In this document: positions 46,308-57,510 of the stretch, piece after piece
How positions within the stretch are numbered: the stretch's first letter is position 1
Layout of the letters: the number at the start of each line of letters is the position of its first letter
Assembly (NCBI GenBank): GCA_951799445.1
Contig: OX637291.1
Location: 4,342,501-4,406,500 of the forward strand
DNA from: Pseudisothecium myosuroides
Taxonomy: Eukaryota > Streptophyta > Bryopsida > Hypnales > Lembophyllaceae
DNA length: 64,000 nucleotides
Direction: 5' to 3'
Position numbers and translations under genes: made by a program
The notes under the pieces: generated by a model
What the model saw: the letters and a program-made list of their open reading frames with translations, nothing else
Databases searched by the model: none
Told to the model about the DNA's origin: nothing

Positions 46308-47585
46308 GGCACTTACTGCCTCTTTTGAGGTGATAGTGATAGTGATAGTGATAGTGATAGTGTCAAACTATGTCAAAAACAATAAGAAAAAAACATAAAT
46401 GATTACTAGAAAAGCACCCGTGTTAATTTTCCATTGGTTGTAAAAATTTTACACAAATTCTCAAATGTATAAACTACCCATTTTTCTATTGAATGTAATA
46501 CTTTTACATTTAGTCCTAACTCCTATATCCTAAATAATCTCTTCAACAACCTTGTCTTCAATTTCATGTCTCCATCTCCTTCTTTGTTCCTTTTTGCCTC
46601 TTTCCTGTAACATTTGAAAAATAATAATTATACAACTATCATAAAGTTTCAGCATTCAGATTTCAAACATGCTCTAATACAAAATCTCATTCCATCTTTG
46701 CAATTATGATTTGAGAATCTTTGCAAGCAACCAATTTCTTTCCACAAAACTTGTGCCATTCAAATCTACAATTGTAATAAAATATTAGGGGCAATGATTT
46801 TGCAAAGGCTCTTAATATATGTTTGTATACAAATCTTCATTCAATCTTGGTAAACAAACAATTATTTTTTGACAAAACTTGAAAATTAAGACATAAGTGC
46901 AACCCCCTACAAGTTGGAACTTGGAAAACACATACATTTGGGAGGTTGAAGCGAAGATGTAAACTATTGCAAGAACAAAACTTGACGATTGACCTCAAAA
47001 AATGTGCCTCAATTGTGCCCTTGTCCTTGCTATCACCCCCCTCCCTTGCAAGCCCTATAATTTATAAAGAATCTCAAGAATTCTTGGAGCACTTGAATTC
47101 TAATAAATTCTATAGGACGTATTGCCAACCTTTGGAGCATTTGAGTGTCGTACCTCCAATTGCATTCTTGCACTCTCCAAACAACAACAATGTCAACAAG
47201 GCAATTTTAGTTTATCTTTTACAATGGCGAGGCTAAGACTATTTCTATAATTAGCTGATTAATCACATACTCCTGCAAACCCTAGAATTTACAAATAAAT
47301 TGGTGAATTCCAAGAGCACTTGAAAATTGATAAATTTGATGGATTATATTGCTACGCAATAACAAATGAAGTGCTCCTGACCTACGTTGACCTTTGATGT
47401 CTACGCATAATATTTTCCAAGTATTAAAAAACAAATTGTTCTAACATCCAATCTAGGAGACCGGGGGGGGGGGGATTGTTTTTAAATCGATATCAACAGC
47501 TCTGGATTTTTCCAAAAAGGGGAGGAGAAGAAATTGCAAGAATAACACTTGCTTACATCTTTTCAGAGGAAAAGTTTGTAGGGAA
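46308..47585. other. Unexplained 1.28-kb insertion relative to unit 1
   Basis: Unit 1 goes directly from tttttgatattt to cttataaaactc-like sequence at about 26330-26385, while here 1.28 kb of unrelated DNA intervenes. I see no terminal inverted repeat or target duplication. It includes a (gatagt)n run and a 12-G run near 47464. A 96-codon plus-strand frame at 46946-47236 matches no family known to me. Confidence 0.45.
46331..46362. repeat. (GATAGT)5 microsatellite
   Basis: Five tandem hexamers, tgatag in phase. Confidence 0.9.
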
Positions 47586-49060
47586 GGTGGATTATACAAT
47601 TTTATAAAACTCTAAAATATAAGTAGAAAGTTATAATTTTTTTTGTTGATAAAAAATAAGCCAAAAATTAAGTAATGATTTCATTTTTTATTTTTTATTT
47701 GCTCTACATATACATATAAAGCATTAATTTTTTCCATTCTCATTAATGAGATTCATGAGAAATATGAAGCTTTTTTGGTATGCAAACAAATAAGTCATGT
47801 CTTGCAATGCTCAAGTAAGAAATGAAATCATCTTTTGAGTTCAATTTTGATAATATTTTCAAAAGAATAAATTGTATAAAATGTCCCATAATTTCTAAAA
47901 TATTTTCACCATTGGGAATGAATTTTTTTGAATCCATGTCAAAAATCATTTGAAATATAGTTTTTTCTATGATCAAATATCTTATTTCACTAAATAAATT
48001 TTTTTTCAAAAATGTTGCTTTCTTGAGATTTTTTTAAAATAAGTTTTTGGATTTTAATTCAATTCAATTTAACACAAATTTTTATTCTTCTATTGTCTTC
48101 AAACATTATTTTTTATTGAATGCCAGTCTAAATGTATAAGCTCGTGTATAAGATATCCAAAAACTTTGATTTCTTCTTCAAACAGCCTAATGGAATCTTT
48201 CAATCCATTAGGCCATTTGTCATGAAAATTTCTAATAAAATCAAATGTATGAGTAAAGAAAAAGATTCAACAATTGCAAATCAAAAAGTTGAAAATGATT
48301 TGTTTCTTGGTCGATTGTATTGAAAATGGCCATTTTGAAGTGTCTCTTTGATGAAATGATGTGATAGAAAGCTAACAAATACTCTGTAGTATAATGGTGT
48401 ATATACATAGCCATGCTTAGAGCATCCTAATTAAGATTACAATTGAGGTTTTGACAATTTGATTTTAAAATCTTTGACAATATTTTTGGTTATTATAAAA
48501 TACTTTTTGATTAATTTGAATTAGTCTAAAACTGCTCAAGCTATTCTCTTGGATTACAGATACACACCTTGTGAAAAATCATGTTTCTAATTGCCTTTGC
48601 CTAATAAATGCTTGGAAAAAAATTAGAGCCAAGAAGTTGGAACATTGATGTATAATGGCAAGGATATATGCTCAAAAGAATCACCTTGTTGGATAAATTT
48701 AAATAAATTATGGTCCCTATTTTGTATTTGGTTAATTTTATATTTTACTTAAGCACTTTGATAATTTGAATATTTTTCGAGTGCAATTTTGAATTCACAT
48801 TTTCTAAATTTAATTATCCAATAAAAAAATACTAAGTTCTTGAATTTTTTCCAAGTTAAATTTTTTGAGCTAGTCCAACCTTCACTGCACTTCCAATAAA
48901 TGTTAAATGCTAGAATACGAGTTATAAATGATTCGGGTTTCATATAGTCAAGCATTTAAAAAATGACTCGCATAAAGACCATATGCCAAGACCCCAAAAC
49001 TTATTTAACAACCTGTCTAAATGCCAACTTATATGTGAGCCCAGTGAGCAGAAAAAGCAA
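47586..49060. other. Spacer, unit 2
   Basis: Non-coding. Aligned with 26380-29240 minus that unit's insertions, and with 11620-12960. Confidence 0.6.
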
Positions 49061-49064
49061 CTAA

Positions 49065-50693
49065 TCCGCCCTAAAAGTCCAAGGTATTTTCTGGCTCCAA
49101 AATCATTGAAAACTGCCATTTTTGTTGCATTCATTGACAAAGTTTTAAAAATAGTTTTTTTCTAAATGTAACTGCGGGATCTTAAAACTAACTTGTATTT
49201 GAGGATGTGGTAAGATTTTGGGAGGTTTCACCGTATTGATTGAAAGATATTTACATTGTCTCTGACTATGCCCCAGAATTTCAGATGCCTTTGACCGCCT
49301 TGTGTTGAATTTTTTTGCACTACGGTACACACCATAAAGTAAAGTTTTTTCTTATAGGTAATCAAGTTAGGCATATGCATACCAATTTTCAAAGCAATCC
49401 AATATACCTAACACATGCAAAAAAATCTTGTAATGCAACAATGGTAAAAGAATTGGCAATACACTAGGCCGTCTTTGAGTCAATTTTCCCACCACATGTT
49501 TAGAGAAATTGAAAATCCGAATAGTGGATACAAAGATATATTCATAATTTCACACTTTGAAAAGTAGGAAATTTTCTTAAAAAAAGAAGTCAAAATCTTA
49601 GATTTCTATGAGCTTTTGAAGTTTGCAGTGGCTTCCAAACAAGCATATAGAGTAGGCAACCCTTGTAGAAAAGGGCCCTAGATGTCCATCTTCCCTGCGC
49701 CTACTGTCTTGCCTACATGTACTGTCCCTCTAGAGTCAAAGATTGATTGCATTGCCCTAGCTGTCCAGGGTAGTTGCAAGAAACACCTGCCGGTTTTCCT
49801 TCAAAACGGTCATTTCACTCCTGTTTGTGGATTTTGGAATAAATTTTTTTAAATAAAATAAAATACGGATAATTTGTAAAGCATTAAAAAAATGATATGT
49901 GCAAAAATTCAGACCTAAATTTTTTTATCTCTAAGAGTTATGCACGGTCAAAGAGGGTTGAAAAATGCAAGAAAATAGACAGTTTGAAATTTAATTCTTA
50001 AAAAATAGTAAAAAAATTCAAAAAATTCTCAAAAAAAAATCCATTTTTACTAACTTATAGATACTCCTTTTTACTAATTTTCACTATTGGAAAAATAAAA
50101 TGGTGTTCTCTACACTTGCGCAAAGGTAGTGCACTTTGAGCACATGTGGAAGATGGAAAATTAACTATTTTTAGAAAATCTTTAATAAACTTGTGTAACT
50201 TAGTAGAAGTCCTAGTATACCAATTTTGAGCTTCAAATTCGGATTTTTGGGTGAAAAATAGTACTAAAAACCTTCAAAATGGCCAAGGTAGACATCCAAT
50301 CGGGGGCAGTTTAAAAATAGTAAAATAATTTTAAAAAAATCCAAAAAATTACTCAACATCTGAAACTACCACATGTACCTTCATTTTAAGTTTCATAGAA
50401 GATGGACAGATGATGCAAAAGTTATGAGCAAAAAAACACCTGTCCAAGGTCAAGGGGACAAAAAAAAGGTTAAGTGTTTCTTGCAATCACCCTCCAACAA
50501 ACTACTTTTGGAAGAAAAAGAACATCATAACTTCTACAATAGAAGTTGGATTTGACAAAAGTTATGTAAAAGTGAAGCTCATGAGAAACTACAAGCACAC
50601 AAAAACTTTCAAAAAATCAGGTCAAAAATCTAGATTCGACAAGCTTGTCCAAAATCCCAAGTGTCCTCTGAGGGAACTTTGGTCCTTTACGGG
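49065..50693. mobile_element. TTAA-type element E, at a CTAA site
   Basis: CTAA at 49061-49064 and 50694-50697. Ends tccgccctaaaagtcc and ggtcctttacggg. The exact empty site, gcaactagaagac, is at 29248. It contains the ggctccaaaatcattgaaaac segment also seen inverted at the end of element C. Enlarged by a nested element at 49767-50493. Confidence 0.75.
49767..50493. mobile_element. TIR element, family AGGGTCATTGCAAGAAAC (copy f)
   Basis: agggtagttgcaagaaacac at the left, gtgtttcttgcaatcaccct at the right. Nested in element E, so this family and the TTAA family have each inserted into the other. Confidence 0.75.
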
Positions 50694-50811
50694 CTAAAAG
50701 ACAAGAACAGTTCTACCAATCATTGATAAATGTGGGAGTAAAAGAACGAGTTCAATTGATGTCAATGCATTTTATACTAAAGAAGAAACATAAAGTGCTT
50801 TCTATATTTTG

Positions 50812-50974
50812 CAGTAGAAGACATTTGCGTTTGCCTCAACTAAATGTACATGACGTGTTTATTGACGCAAACTCAAAATTTGTGTTGAAAATCCAGAAAA
50901 ACGCAGTTTTTGTGTTTGCCTCAACAAATACGTTATGTAAATTTTGTTGAGGCAAACACAGATTTCTTCTAGTG
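50812..50974. mobile_element. 163-bp CACTA-like MITE
   Basis: The right end, read inward, is cactagaagaaatctgtg and the left end cagtagaagacatttgcg, followed by gtttgcctcaac at both ends. Unit 1 lacks it near 29363. CACTAGAAGAAA is a common plant CACTA terminus. The 3-bp duplication is not clear. Confidence 0.7.
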
Positions 50975-52120
50975 TCTGTATTGATGAATGTACCTACACA
51001 TTGATACATGTAAGGGCATTGCCACTGCAAACTCCTCAAAGAAGGGCCCCATAGGTGGCTGTGGCATGCTCTGTTGATGAGCCCAGCCACTGAGCTCCTC
51101 ATTTGTCTCATGATTGAGGTGGGATTAGAACACGCCAAGTGGGGAGTCAAGCCATTCAGCAAGGGAACCTAGAAATTGAACGCGCAAACAAAGAAATTAT
51201 TTCTGCCACCTCACCTACGCCATCAAGAAAGTGTGGATGAAACATGAATGGCCAATTTCATTAAAATGGCGGTATTCTGTTAATTTGGTACATTTTAGCA
51301 ATTCAAACTACATTATTTGAACTGTTTTTCTATACCATAATCTATACTAGTACTAGATTTTTGAAATCTATACTAATCCTAGATTTTTCAGACTGCACGA
51401 TTTGATATCTATGTCAGTCTTAGAATTCTAAAATCTAAAACTAACCTAGATGTTAGCAATGTATACCCATCCTAAATGTCACGGTGTGAAAATGGCACAT
51501 GGAATATCGCCATTTTAATGAAATTTGCCATATGAAAAGTTGCGCCAATATATGAGGTCCATATGTGGAAAGTTGTATCACAATACATACCAAGCTTGAT
51601 AGGAGACACTTTATTTGCCCGTCCCCTCATCAAATTTGTCCATGGCCAGCCATGTTTTGGGCCTTGGCGTGCTTGCTATGGGATAGTGGCACAGCCATAG
51701 CACGTCCACTCACTGTGTTTAGAGCTCTTGAAGAGCTGCCGACTTGCCATGGGGATGCTTTAAGCATTGCGTAGACATGTTCACACTTGGTGTTAGAACT
51801 TAGAAATGTTGTTTGGATCCGGTCAAGAAGTAGGTCTAAATTCGTTCCTAAGACCCTCGCTAACAACACCTTTAACCCTGAAGCACTTCGACGTCTATTC
51901 TCTGGACGATGAATGGAGGGCTTCAAGGCACTAGCTCTGTAGTCCAACTAACTTTTCATTCATCCAATGTAATACTTGAATCTAGAAAAGACAACCATCC
52001 TTAACAACCAAATTCATGAAATTCTAGTAAATGATATTTTTGTACAAAGATATAAGCAAAAATTCAAAAAAATTCAAAAACGGATTGAGGCGTTTAGGGG
52101 TTACTTAACACCAAGTGTGA
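50975..52120. other. Extra spacer between units 2 and 3
   Basis: About 0.8 kb not found at the corresponding place in unit 1 (29370-29450), plus a MITE at 51249. Frames of 69 and 105 codons at 51565-51947 overlap on opposite strands and match nothing known. No gene is called. Confidence 0.45.
51249..51530. mobile_element. MITE, TIR tgggcaatttcrttaaaatg (copy 3, diverged)
   Basis: tggccaatttcattaaaatg at the left and ccattttaatgaaatttgcca at the right match the 24467 and 26919 elements. The interior is longer and diverged, with repeated aaatctatactaatcctag-like segments. Confidence 0.7.
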
Positions 52121-52124
52121 ATAA

Positions 52125-52600
52125 GTCCCACATGTCAAACCCATCCATATTCCCATGCGGACAATGGGACTGCTCCGTACTCAGTGACTACTACAGGTGT
52201 TCCCTGCCCAGTTGCTACTTCGGTTCCACACAAACATTTGACCAATATCAAGCAATGTAAGTGGAAGCCATTACCGTACGTACTTGATCTCGATCTATCA
52301 GTTACCTCCAATTATTTCAGATGGACCTGCCCATCTCGGTCCTGTTGATTCCACACGTACTCACTCAGTACGTACTACAGTGTTGCCAGACCCGTTTCTA
52401 CTTCCTACTAACTTAAGGTAAGGTAAGGTAGTTCTGATCGAACTCCAGCAACTGAAGTCTCAAAGAAACGTTACGTTTAATAACCAATAACTTGTGCAAT
52501 GTAACTGGAAGCGCGCCATTCGATCTCCATCTGCCTCCAATTATTACAGATGGACCTGCCCACCTTCGACAACCAAAAACAATTGATTTTAGGCAAGGAC
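52125..52600 (+). repeat. Duplicated GLP3 upstream module
   Basis: Same paired blocks as before GLP1 and GLP2 (about 52185-52320 and 52375-52555). Closest to GLP2, including the ggtaaggtaaggta string. Confidence 0.6.
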
Positions 52601-52649
52601 TTTTGGCACACTCATCAGTGGCGCTTGAAACAGACGGAGTTCCAGCGCC

Positions 52650-52657
52650 TATATAAG
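52650..52657 (+). promoter_or_regulatory. TATA box of GLP3
   Basis: tatataag, 140 nt before the ATG, in the same context as the other two genes. Confidence 0.8.
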
Positions 52658-52796
52658 CCCAGGCCAACCTGAGCTACAACCAGCTACAACTGATCGATCG
52701 ATTCACTCATTCTTCTCCATCTCTCTCTCTCTGTCTCAGGAATCTGCCTGCCAGTCCGATTGCATTTGCATTGCACTGCTCGAGATCTTCAGCAAC

Positions 52797-53459
52797 ATGA
52801 TGAACCGTGCGATGTGGGCTACCGTCGCCGTGCTGCTTACAGTGGCCCTGGTGGGTCCCCAGCTGGCCATGGCGGCTGACGAGGATCCTCTCCAGGACGT
52901 CTGCGTGGCCGACCTGAGCGGCAAGATCGTCTTGAACGGCTTCCCGTGCAAACCTGCTGCTGAGGTTAACGCCACGGACTTCGTGTTCAAGGGCTTCAAG
53001 AACCCCGGCGACACCAACAACCGCAACGGGGTCAACGTGACTGCTGCATTCGTGAACCAGTTCCCGGGTATCAACACCCTCGGAATCTCCGCCGTGCGCA
53101 TCGACTACGCCAAGGGCGGCATCAACCCACCCCACACGCACCCGCGCGCCACGGAGTTTCTCATCCTGTTGAAAGGGGAGCTGTACGTTGGATTCGTGAC
53201 CACAAACAACACGCTGTTCGCCGCCACCATCTACCCCGGGGAGGCTTTCGTGTTCCCCAGGGCACTGGTGCACTTCCAGCTCAATGTGGGCAAGGACTCG
53301 GCGCTGGCGTTCGCAGGGCTGAACAGCCAGAACCCGGGAGTGCAGCAGATCGCTCCCGCGCTGTTCCAGTCTGATCCTCCAATCAAGGATGAGGTGCTGG
53401 AGAAGGGCTTCCGCATCGACCAGAAGACCGTCGACTTCATCCGGAGCCAGTTCCCGTAA
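52797..53459 (+). CDS. Germin-like protein, secreted cupin (GLP3)
   Basis: Third intron-free copy of 220 residues, protein identical to GLP1 and GLP2: 26-residue signal peptide, cysteine pair 36/51, cupin motif 1 with His113/His115/Glu120, motif 2 with His159. By eye I found no coding difference from GLP1. The leader has (CT)6 as in GLP2 but ctcgagatc as in GLP1, a mosaic that fits gene conversion or simple single-site changes. It lies 22.7 kb downstream of GLP2; the extra distance is the copia element and spacer insertions. Its own TATA box and AATAAA are present, so it is expected to be functional. Confidence 0.96.
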   Translation: MMNRAMWATVAVLLTVALVGPQLAMAADEDPLQDVCVADLSGKIVLNGFPCKPAAEVNATDFVFKGFKNPGDTNNRNGVNVTAAFVNQFPGINTLGISAVRIDYAKGGINPPHTHPRATEFLILLKGELYVGFVTTNNTLFAATIYPGEAFVFPRALVHFQLNVGKDSALAFAGLNSQNPGVQQIAPALFQSDPPIKDEVLEKGFRIDQKTVDFIRSQFP

Positions 53460-55075
53460 TTGCATGCATGCATGTCTTGATTGCTATGCTGTGTGTGTCG
53501 TCGCATTCCTGCGAGGTTCGCCCATTGCATCTATTAAGGTTGAAGCTCGAGCGATGGAAGAGAATAAATTTGCTAGATAGTGTGGTATTCTATTCTAGCA
53601 GCCTGCAGTAGCTAGATGGGTACTGCCCGCAGAGGATTTGGCGCGACCAGAAACTCTGTCTCTGTATTGACGTCCTATTGACTTGTTGATTGGGAGGGTC
53701 CATTTTTCTCGATCTCGATGATTGAGTTTTGTGGCCTCCGGACTTTGCAGATTTTGCAATGAAGTATTCATATATTGTTGGTCTTATAATTAATTGGGTT
53801 GGTGTACGGAAACTTCTTCTTTGTTTGATTTGGTTGTCGCTCTATCTCGGATCGGAGATGATATTTGCACTAGCAGCGGCTCGCTACTGCAGAGTAATTG
53901 GTACTAATTTTTTTCAAGTGGCGGTATTGCATGGCCCACTGTGACAGCTTGCTGTGCTGACATTCATGCAAATAATATGCAAATTGCATTCCATCCACAA
54001 CTTACATTGCGTACTTGCAAGTTCAGATTTCCACCCGTCCCGCACATATTCGATCAGCTCCTTACATCACTTCATTTCGCTCTGAAGGGTCGCCTGGCCA
54101 TTTTAATTGTATTGCGTCAATTTAACGAAATGGACGTACGTTCATTTACACCAATGATGTGTATATTCCCGGAGTTTTAGTTCAATCAATATACACAGAC
54201 TTGATTCTGCATTTCAGCCGAAGGAGTTGTAGGCGATGGTACGACGAACTTCTTGAGAATGTAACTTCACATACAACAGAGAATAATCGTAGCTCTTGAA
54301 CATGTGCCTGGGATCGATTATTCTTCTAAATTAATCCGGTTTGGGCTAATTCCCCAAATCGGGGATCTGTCGCACTTGCGAGTTATCACTGTGTCTGTTT
54401 TATGCAAGAGCTTGAAACCGAATGAATTGGGTCGAGTGCTTCTCTGGCGACGTCACCCTCTGAAATATATGCCACTGGTAAATTACTCCTGTCCATAGTG
54501 TAGTGGGTGTCACCAGAACGTACTAGCAGCACTGTACCCGGCCATTGATTTATAATTTTTTACTAGTTGCTACATGGTCTTCAATTCGGAGAATCAGAGA
54601 TTTCGGTGACTGCGAGCTTCACCAAATTTGGAACGCTGATTCTTAGACAGTACTAGCAGTCACCATGCCATGCATTTCCTGCTTGTTGCTGCCCTCTGTT
54701 TTTAAAGGTTTTCGGGACTGTTGGTTTCCGTAGTCATTAGACTAGATATATATTGAGCATGGGTCGTTGTCAGTTCCCCGCTTCATGAGTGAGTTGCGTC
54801 ATACAACATCTCAGTTTTACAGATATACAGTAGCGCTTTCATTAATATATTCGCTGTTCTTGCACCATCATGAGGTTCTGTACTTCTGTTGGAATTGTCA
54901 GGATTACTCTTGAACTCCCCGCCGCGGCCTTGGTAGAAATTCGAGGCGTCCATAGTCAACCCTATGATGGAGCATGCATTCAATTCCTCTGAGATGCCAT
55001 TCTCGACCACTTTATTATGTACTGTAGAAATCGTTGTGTTGCAATGTATATGGAATGTACCTTAAAAGTAGCATT
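53460..55075. other. GLP3 3' flank and spacer
   Basis: Conserved with 30793-32400 and 17208-18820. Conservation drops after about 54150. A 64-codon frame at 54304-54498 is the surviving end of the decayed block described at 31446. No gene called. Confidence 0.65.
53563..53568 (+). terminator. Polyadenylation signal of GLP3
   Basis: AATAAA 104 nt after the stop codon. Confidence 0.6.
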
Positions 55076-55086
55076 ACTATTATTGA

Positions 55087-55205
55087 TTTTTTTTTTGAAA
55101 CAAATGAAAACGGAGTTTCATTGCAAAGGAGAATAATGCAAATCTCCAGCCACAGGTGACCTGGGGGACAGACAGCAAGACAACAGACGGTCAGCAACAC
55201 AAGCG
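55087..55205 (-). mobile_element. Small retroposon with 11-bp target duplication
   Basis: A T-run at the left (poly-A of the minus strand), then gaaacaaatgaaaacggag, ending caacacaagcg. Flanked by actattattga at 55076-55086 and 55206-55216. A relative lies at 15891-16035. A SINE or the extreme 3' end of a LINE; 119 bp is too short to decide. Confidence 0.8.
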
Positions 55206-55216
55206 ACTATTATTGA

Positions 55217-55382
55217 GTTCTGAAACTACCTTCTAGGTTGAGACTTTAGAAGCTTATATTGACCACTCTAGTAGAACTACGTAATATTAGTTGGCATCGA
55301 GAGTTCGCCGTGCGGACTGCGTTGCCGTTGTGCCATTGATTGAATGGCTGCTGGAGTGCTGGAGTTGCAATCTCGTTAGACT
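55217..55382. other. Spacer, unit 3
   Basis: Short remnant aligned with 19450-19580 and 33010-33140, ending at a cluster of insertions. Confidence 0.55.
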
Positions 55383-55706
55383 ATGTAAGGTAGCAACATC
55401 CATAACCGTTACTGTACCCAAAACCATCACCTCTAAAATCTTGAAAAATCTGTGGAAATAAATAGATGTGATTACAAGGGTGTACTATATTTGAACATCA
55501 AACCCTAGTGTTGGTATTAGGTGCAATTGTAGTTGGCTCTTTAAAAATTCATAACTTATTCTCACAGCATCCAAATAATACATTCAAAAGTGCACATGTG
55601 TTATTTTTCTCTTGCTAATAAGATCCTATAATTTTCAAAATCTTTATTAATAATAATCATGTTCAAAACCCTTATTTTGACGGTTATGGGTGTTGCTACC
55701 TTACAT
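55383..55706. mobile_element. 324-bp MITE, TIR tatgtaaggtagcaac
   Basis: Left end gtaaggtagcaacatccata and right end tatgggtgttgctaccttac are inverted over about 25 bp. Neither unit 1 nor unit 2 has this segment. A TA duplication is possible but the palindromic edge makes it ambiguous. Confidence 0.8.
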
Positions 55707-55713
55707 ATCATTA

Positions 55714-56840
55714 GAGCATCACCATGGCTGCTCCAAATGTGGCGCAAACCCGGGAAGTGGCCGTGCCTGGCCAATTTAATTGCCCCACGGCATCACTACT
55801 AGAATAAGGGGGGGTTTGCAACGTTTGGTAGCAACGTCTATAGTGCTACCAGAAATAGAGCAACGCTTGCACAACGTTTGCAAGAGGCAATTTTCAGAGC
55901 AATGTCTAAGCAACGTTTAATGAGAGAACTCCCAAGTACTTTGTTCCCAATGGAGTTCACCATCTAGGACTTTATCCCATAAGCATTGTCCTCGGTGAGA
56001 CTCCCATGAAGTATAATAGACTTGTCTCTCCCATTTAGTTCACAACAAGTACTTCATTTACAAGAAGTACAATCTACAATATTGTGCGATGTATATTGTA
56101 CAACATTTTATACTATTGGTATATATTTTATATAGTATAAATACAATATATTGTACAATTTTTTATACTATATGTTTTGTAGAGTATAAATATTGTATAT
56201 TGTACAATATAAATATTGACGTTTCATTGTTCAAGAATATTAAATATCTATCCTCCCTAAATTAAATGAATTATTGGGAACAAATGTTCCTAATGAAGAG
56301 AAAAAATAAAACTACATGGGAACTTAGGTTCAGCCGTTCCCATACACACAACAAACGTTGCTAAATGCATGTACCAAAACGTTGCTTCATCTGAACAACG
56401 TTTTGGGTCAGCCTTCAAACAACGTTTGAAGGTCCCCAGAAGTTTGCTTCTCTAGTGTATTGAGCAACGTCCTGGGTGATGCAAAGGGTACCTAATTCTA
56501 GTAGTGTGCATGCATGGCAAGGGCCCAAAAATGGCCGGGCATGGCCAAATTTGATGAACACCCGGCCAAATTGTGTGTCTTGCCCACGGCTCGGTATGGA
56601 CTACTTTTGTCCTTGTTTTCAATTATCGAGGTACTTTTTGAATGTTCCAAGGCTCTTTTGTCTCGGCATTAATGAGGTGATGCAAGGTGGTGCTATGAGG
56701 CTTGTACAAACCCGGTTTCCCGTGTTTGTGGCCCATCTTGCAATAGGACAGAGGCAAGACACACGAGCTGGGCTCATGCAAATGGTACACCAAATGCGCC
56801 CTCCTTGTACCCTTTTCTTGTCTCAGTTGTGGGGATGCTC
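55714..56840. mobile_element. PIF/Harbinger-like MITE split by a nested element
   Basis: Left end gagcatcaccatggctg, right end (read inward) gagcatccccacaactg, with TTA on both sides (55711-55713 and 56841-56843). GAGCATC ends and TTA duplications are typical of PIF/Harbinger MITEs. Without the nested 55794-56506 element it is 414 bp. Confidence 0.8.
55794..56506. mobile_element. CACTA-like element nested in the Harbinger-like MITE
   Basis: Ends cactactagaataagg and cctaattctagtagtg form a 16-bp TIR with one mismatch; gca occurs just outside each end after one extra t. The ends of the interior are filled with repeated caacgtt/aacgttg motifs (about a dozen). The middle is AT-rich, with repeated ttgtacaat-type strings at 56080-56215. 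Confidence 0.75.
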
Positions 56841-56925
56841 TTACAAATTAGTCTTCGTGCGTTTTATAAATACTAAACTTTAAGCAAAGGGAAAGCGATT
56901 GTTTATTCTTACTATTGAACATGAG

Positions 56926-57301
56926 CATTAGAGAAAAAACCAGCCCTCTGGAGGGCTGCTCCGCAGTGACATGCCAAGCTATTAAAATGCTTGGCCTATC
57001 ACTGCAGAACTGGCCCTCGATGAGCAGTCAGCTTGGCTGATTGCTCGCCGAAACGGTCAAAAATCGGAATATTTTTTATTTTTTATTTTTTATTTTTAAA
57101 ATTTTTAAAATATTTTTTTAAGACTATATATATATATATTTATTTATACTCGTATATTTTGTTTCCTGCACCACTGTCGCAGCAGAAACTGTAGCGCGGA
57201 AATAGGGAAAAAACTCATTTTTTTGCCAAAAAAAAGTAAATTTCAGGGTCCTCCGGAGGACTGTGGAGCAGCCCTCTGGAGGCCCCAGATTTTCTCTAAT
57301 G
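56926..57301. mobile_element. 376-bp MITE, TIR cattagagaaaa
   Basis: cattagagaaaa at the left is inverted at the right (ttttctctaatg). Just inside each end a gccctctggagg-type string is repeated. The right flank and the hAT insertion follow closely. Superfamily not assigned. Confidence 0.65.
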
Positions 57302-57510
57302 GAATAGAAAATTTTTAGAGAAAATTGCTAAAGAAAGAAACCGTCCATTTCGTATAGTGCAGGGTTGTCATACCGGGCGGACGTCCGGTTCGCCCGTCCG
57401 ATAGAGGTCTTGCCCGTCCGATGTGGTCAACACAAATTTGACTTTTTTTAATTGGAAAAAAAAGTGATGTGGCTGCCATTTTGACGCCACATGGCTGCCA
57501 AGTAGGATCT

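Noticed and set aside
46946..47236. A 96-codon frame in the unexplained insertion
   Set aside because: No recognisable motif, no sister copy to compare, and AT-rich codon use close to that of random frames in the surroundings.
56476..56883. A 135-codon frame as a host gene
   Set aside because: It begins inside the nested CACTA-like element and runs across the end of the Harbinger-like MITE into spacer, so it is a composite of transposon sequence.
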